Assembly (NCBI GenBank): GCA_964011675.1 | Contig: CAXGPR010000004.1 | Coordinates: 22,016 to 86,015 of the forward strand | Length of the DNA stretch: 64,000 nucleotides | DNA from: GCA-2693325 sp964011675 | GTDB taxonomy: Bacteria > Latescibacterota > UBA2968 > UBA8231 | Direction of reading: 5' to 3' | Shown: positions 62,389 to 64,000 of the stretch, piece after piece | Position numbering within the stretch: position 1 is the first letter of the stretch | Layout of the letters: each line of letters starts with the position of its first letter | Notes under the pieces: model-generated | Seen by the model: the letters and a program-made list of their open reading frames with translations, nothing else | Databases searched by the model: none | What the model was told of the DNA's origin: nothing | Made by a program: the position numbers and the translations under genes

Positions 62389-62431
62389 GTGATCGGTCTA
62401 TTTTTGATACCACGGTAGACGTACTACCCAA

Positions 62432-63151
62432 TCACTCAGATGCTGCGGTGCGTTCTGTAAGGTCGAGTAAGCGCTCCCGAGCGTATGCGCTATATCTGTC
62501 TGCCGGCCCAAACCGGTCTGCGTAGCTGCGCCAAATATCGGCCTCTTCCTGATGCTTATCCTCCGTCTGATAAACCCTTGCCAGATTGACATAGGCACCG
62601 GAAAAATCGCTCTGCACGGAGATGGCGCGCCGAAAAACATCTATGGCTTTCTCACTGAGTCCCTGCGCTTTGTAGACCTGGCCTAGGTTGTTATATGCCT
62701 CTGCAAACGAACTATCGACTGCTACAGCACGCTCATAGGAGCGACCTGCGCTATCAAGGTCACCTAGGCGTTTGTATACATATCCCAAGTTATTGTGTGC
62801 AGCAGCATTTTCCGGATCGAATCGAACCACCTGTTCATACGAACGGGCTGACTTATTTAAGTGTCCTTCGCTAAAATAAATCTGAGCTATCTGCAGATGC
62901 GCTTCAGGAAAGGCTTCATGTAGCGCTAGGCTGCGCTCAAAAGCGGCGCGCGCCGAGTCCATGAGCCCGTATTTGGCAAACAGCCGCCCTATCTCATACT
63001 CTATTAGAGGAGACGCAGAACGATTTTTTAACGCGAGACGTAGTTGACCTACTTGACTTTGCATCTGAGGATGAGCTGCATAGACCGCATCGTCTTTCTC
63101 ATAGCTGCAGCCAATAGCTAAAAAAACCAGCACATACAGGATGCGTATCAT
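62432..63151 (-). CDS. TPR-repeat lipoprotein
   Basis: The 239-residue product has a lipobox (LAIGC near residue 15) and five or so TPRs, for example ARAAFERSLALHEAFPEAHL, SARSYEQVVRFDPENAAAHN and AGRSYERAVAVDSSFAEAYN. This suggests a membrane-bound protein-interaction scaffold, as seen in PilF-like lipoproteins. It overlaps the upstream lipoprotein gene by 4 bases. Confidence 0.82.
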   Translation of the reverse strand: MIRILYVLVFLAIGCSYEKDDAVYAAHPQMQSQVGQLRLALKNRSASPLIEYEIGRLFAKYGLMDSARAAFERSLALHEAFPEAHLQIAQIYFSEGHLNKSARSYEQVVRFDPENAAAHNNLGYVYKRLGDLDSAGRSYERAVAVDSSFAEAYNNLGQVYKAQGLSEKAIDVFRRAISVQSDFSGAYVNLARVYQTEDKHQEEADIWRSYADRFGPADRYSAYARERLLDLTERTAASE

Positions 63152-63741
63152 GGCGTATCCCCTATACCTTGCCTCCAGAAAACGCGCATCGCATAACGCC
63201 AGCCGTACATCGCAAAGGCATCCCTGCGCATAAAGGGACGTTCAAAACCACGGGACGTTATAAGTGTTTTATATCCCGTTAGAACGCGAAAAGGCACGAC
63301 GGCATTCTTGGGCTGCACTAACCCCATCATACAGCCGAACTGGATTGGAATGGGCTCGCGCAGAATGTGCCGATTGACTCCCTTGCGTTCGGGCACGACC
63401 ATCTGACTCTCACCAATTACTTCTACCAGTTCACCAGACTCTTCGACTTGCACCATGATGAGCTTGATTGGGTCAAGCGATTCGGCGAAGTATTCCCAAG
63501 CAAACACTTCGCCTTCCTGTGCGTTGCGAGGAAACGTAAATTGGCGATCTATGATGACGAGTCCCTGGTAATCACTCGTTGTATCCGCTTGAGTAAGACT
63601 CCGCACACCGACCGTGTCGACGCGCACGCCAGCGTCGGTAAAGAGCGCATCCCACTGAGGATTTTTCGGTGTTTCGTTACTACCACCACAGCCTGCCAAG
63701 AATACACCAATTACACACAGTTTTAACCAATATCTCGCCAT
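63148..63741 (-). CDS. Lipoprotein of unknown function
   Basis: The 197-residue product has a lipoprotein signal peptide with lipobox LAGCG. The mature part has a beta-rich domain (GLVIIDRQFTFPRNAQEGEV, then LIMVQVEESGELVEV) of a kind used in uncharacterised envelope proteins, and ends with a basic aromatic tail (MYGWRYAMRVFWRQGIG). No catalytic motif is visible. It is the first gene of a pair with the TPR lipoprotein. Confidence 0.65.
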   Translation of the reverse strand: MARYWLKLCVIGVFLAGCGGSNETPKNPQWDALFTDAGVRVDTVGVRSLTQADTTSDYQGLVIIDRQFTFPRNAQEGEVFAWEYFAESLDPIKLIMVQVEESGELVEVIGESQMVVPERKGVNRHILREPIPIQFGCMMGLVQPKNAVVPFRVLTGYKTLITSRGFERPFMRRDAFAMYGWRYAMRVFWRQGIGDTP

Positions 63742-63806
63742 AAATTCACCTCACACGCATTAGAACGCTACTGTTCTACGCGCGCTTTATCGCGCCGTTG
63801 CATCAC

Positions 63807-63932
63807 TCAGTTACGCGCAATCAAGCGCAGCCAATACTTATAGGCACCTTTCATTATGTGGCGACGCGCATGGTCGCGGATCATCGCGGCGACCCTGCGC
63901 TGCAGGGCGGCCTTTACATCAAATTCAGACAT
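63807..63932 (-). CDS. Possible small basic protein at the window edge
   Basis: A 41-codon frame from ATG 63932 encodes a basic amphipathic peptide (VKAALQRRVAAMIRDHARRH ... YWLRLIARN). A GTG at 63980 would add 16 residues (VALLFWLWFIDADRWN). It is short and unrecognised; the coding status is uncertain. Confidence 0.3.
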   Translation of the reverse strand: MSEFDVKAALQRRVAAMIRDHARRHIMKGAYKYWLRLIARN

Positions 63933-64000
63933 ATTCCACCGGTCTGCATCTATAAACCAAAGCCAAAATAGTAGCGCCACGAGTCAATCTTGCCAACGGT

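Noticed and set aside
62389..62431. Inverted repeat between pgsA-like and TPR lipoprotein genes
   Set aside because: An 8-bp outer stem with a large loop could form, but it lacks a compact GC core and T run, so I do not call it.
1..64000. CRISPR array, insertion sequences, prophage or restriction/defence genes
   Set aside because: No regularly spaced repeats, transposase motifs, phage structural genes or known defence proteins were seen; the only recombinase is XerC in its housekeeping position.

Overview
The window reads as a gene-dense chromosomal segment from an uncultured diderm bacterium. Base composition looks balanced by eye and TGA is used as an ordinary stop. Double-membrane markers include TonB/ExbB/ExbD, outer-membrane barrels, several lipoproteins and a D15/BamA-like barrel. 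A huge secreted protein ends in an FlgD-like domain, and there is an Ig-like lipoprotein of a type common in the FCB group. A catabolic stretch carries a sialidase, an enolase-superfamily enzyme, an M19 peptidase, a sugar isomerase, and sulfatase and phytanoyl-CoA-dioxygenase remnants. Together these suggest a Latescibacterota/Poribacteria-like lineage of the FCB superphylum. That placement is inference; no rRNA gene is present.

Layout. 1-2.5 kb: envelope proteins on the minus strand, two of which share an FlgT-C-like N-terminal domain. 2.7-4.7 kb: aspartate dehydrogenase overlapping an aminotransferase. 4.8-6.9 kb: manA-manC for GDP-mannose. 7-10.5 kb: MTR-kinase-like protein, sialidase and mandelate-racemase-like dehydratase. 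10.5-13.2 kb: an 877-residue secreted protein of unknown family. 13.3-17.7 kb: thiN, rsmE with a small HTH gene, and small orphan proteins. 17.7-23.3 kb: a decaying catabolic island with three broken genes around a dipeptidase/dehydrogenase/isomerase operon. 23.4-23.7 kb: tRNA-Cys and tRNA-Leu with promoter and terminator. 23.8-25.4 kb: thyA and pheA.

25.4-32.4 kb: topA-xerC-hslV-hslU, the order known from the Bacillus codY operon, here followed by an Ig-like lipoprotein and a pilin-like protein instead of codY. 32.5-37.4 kb: map, an MBL hydrolase, then nrdR and B12-dependent nrdJ with a NrdR box between them. 37.5-40.8 kb: TPR-ExbB-ExbD-ExbD-TonB operon. 41.4-43.8 kb: ECF sigma, anti-sigma-like protein, accD and bioY. 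43.8-46.3 kb: surE and a D15-type barrel. 46.4-51.3 kb: a 1646-residue secreted multidomain protein. 51.5-62.4 kb: a long housekeeping run rpmI-rplT-pheS-pheT-zapB-like-zapA-rny-ymdB-xseA-xseB-recN-pgsA-like. 62.4-64 kb: two lipoproteins and a small ORF at the edge.

Most of the window is ordinary core genome. The parts least explained by known families are the 877-residue secreted protein, the FlgT-C-like gene pair at the left edge, the cohesin/dockerin/cohesin giant protein, and the eroding island. No CRISPR array, insertion sequence, prophage or clear defence system was seen.
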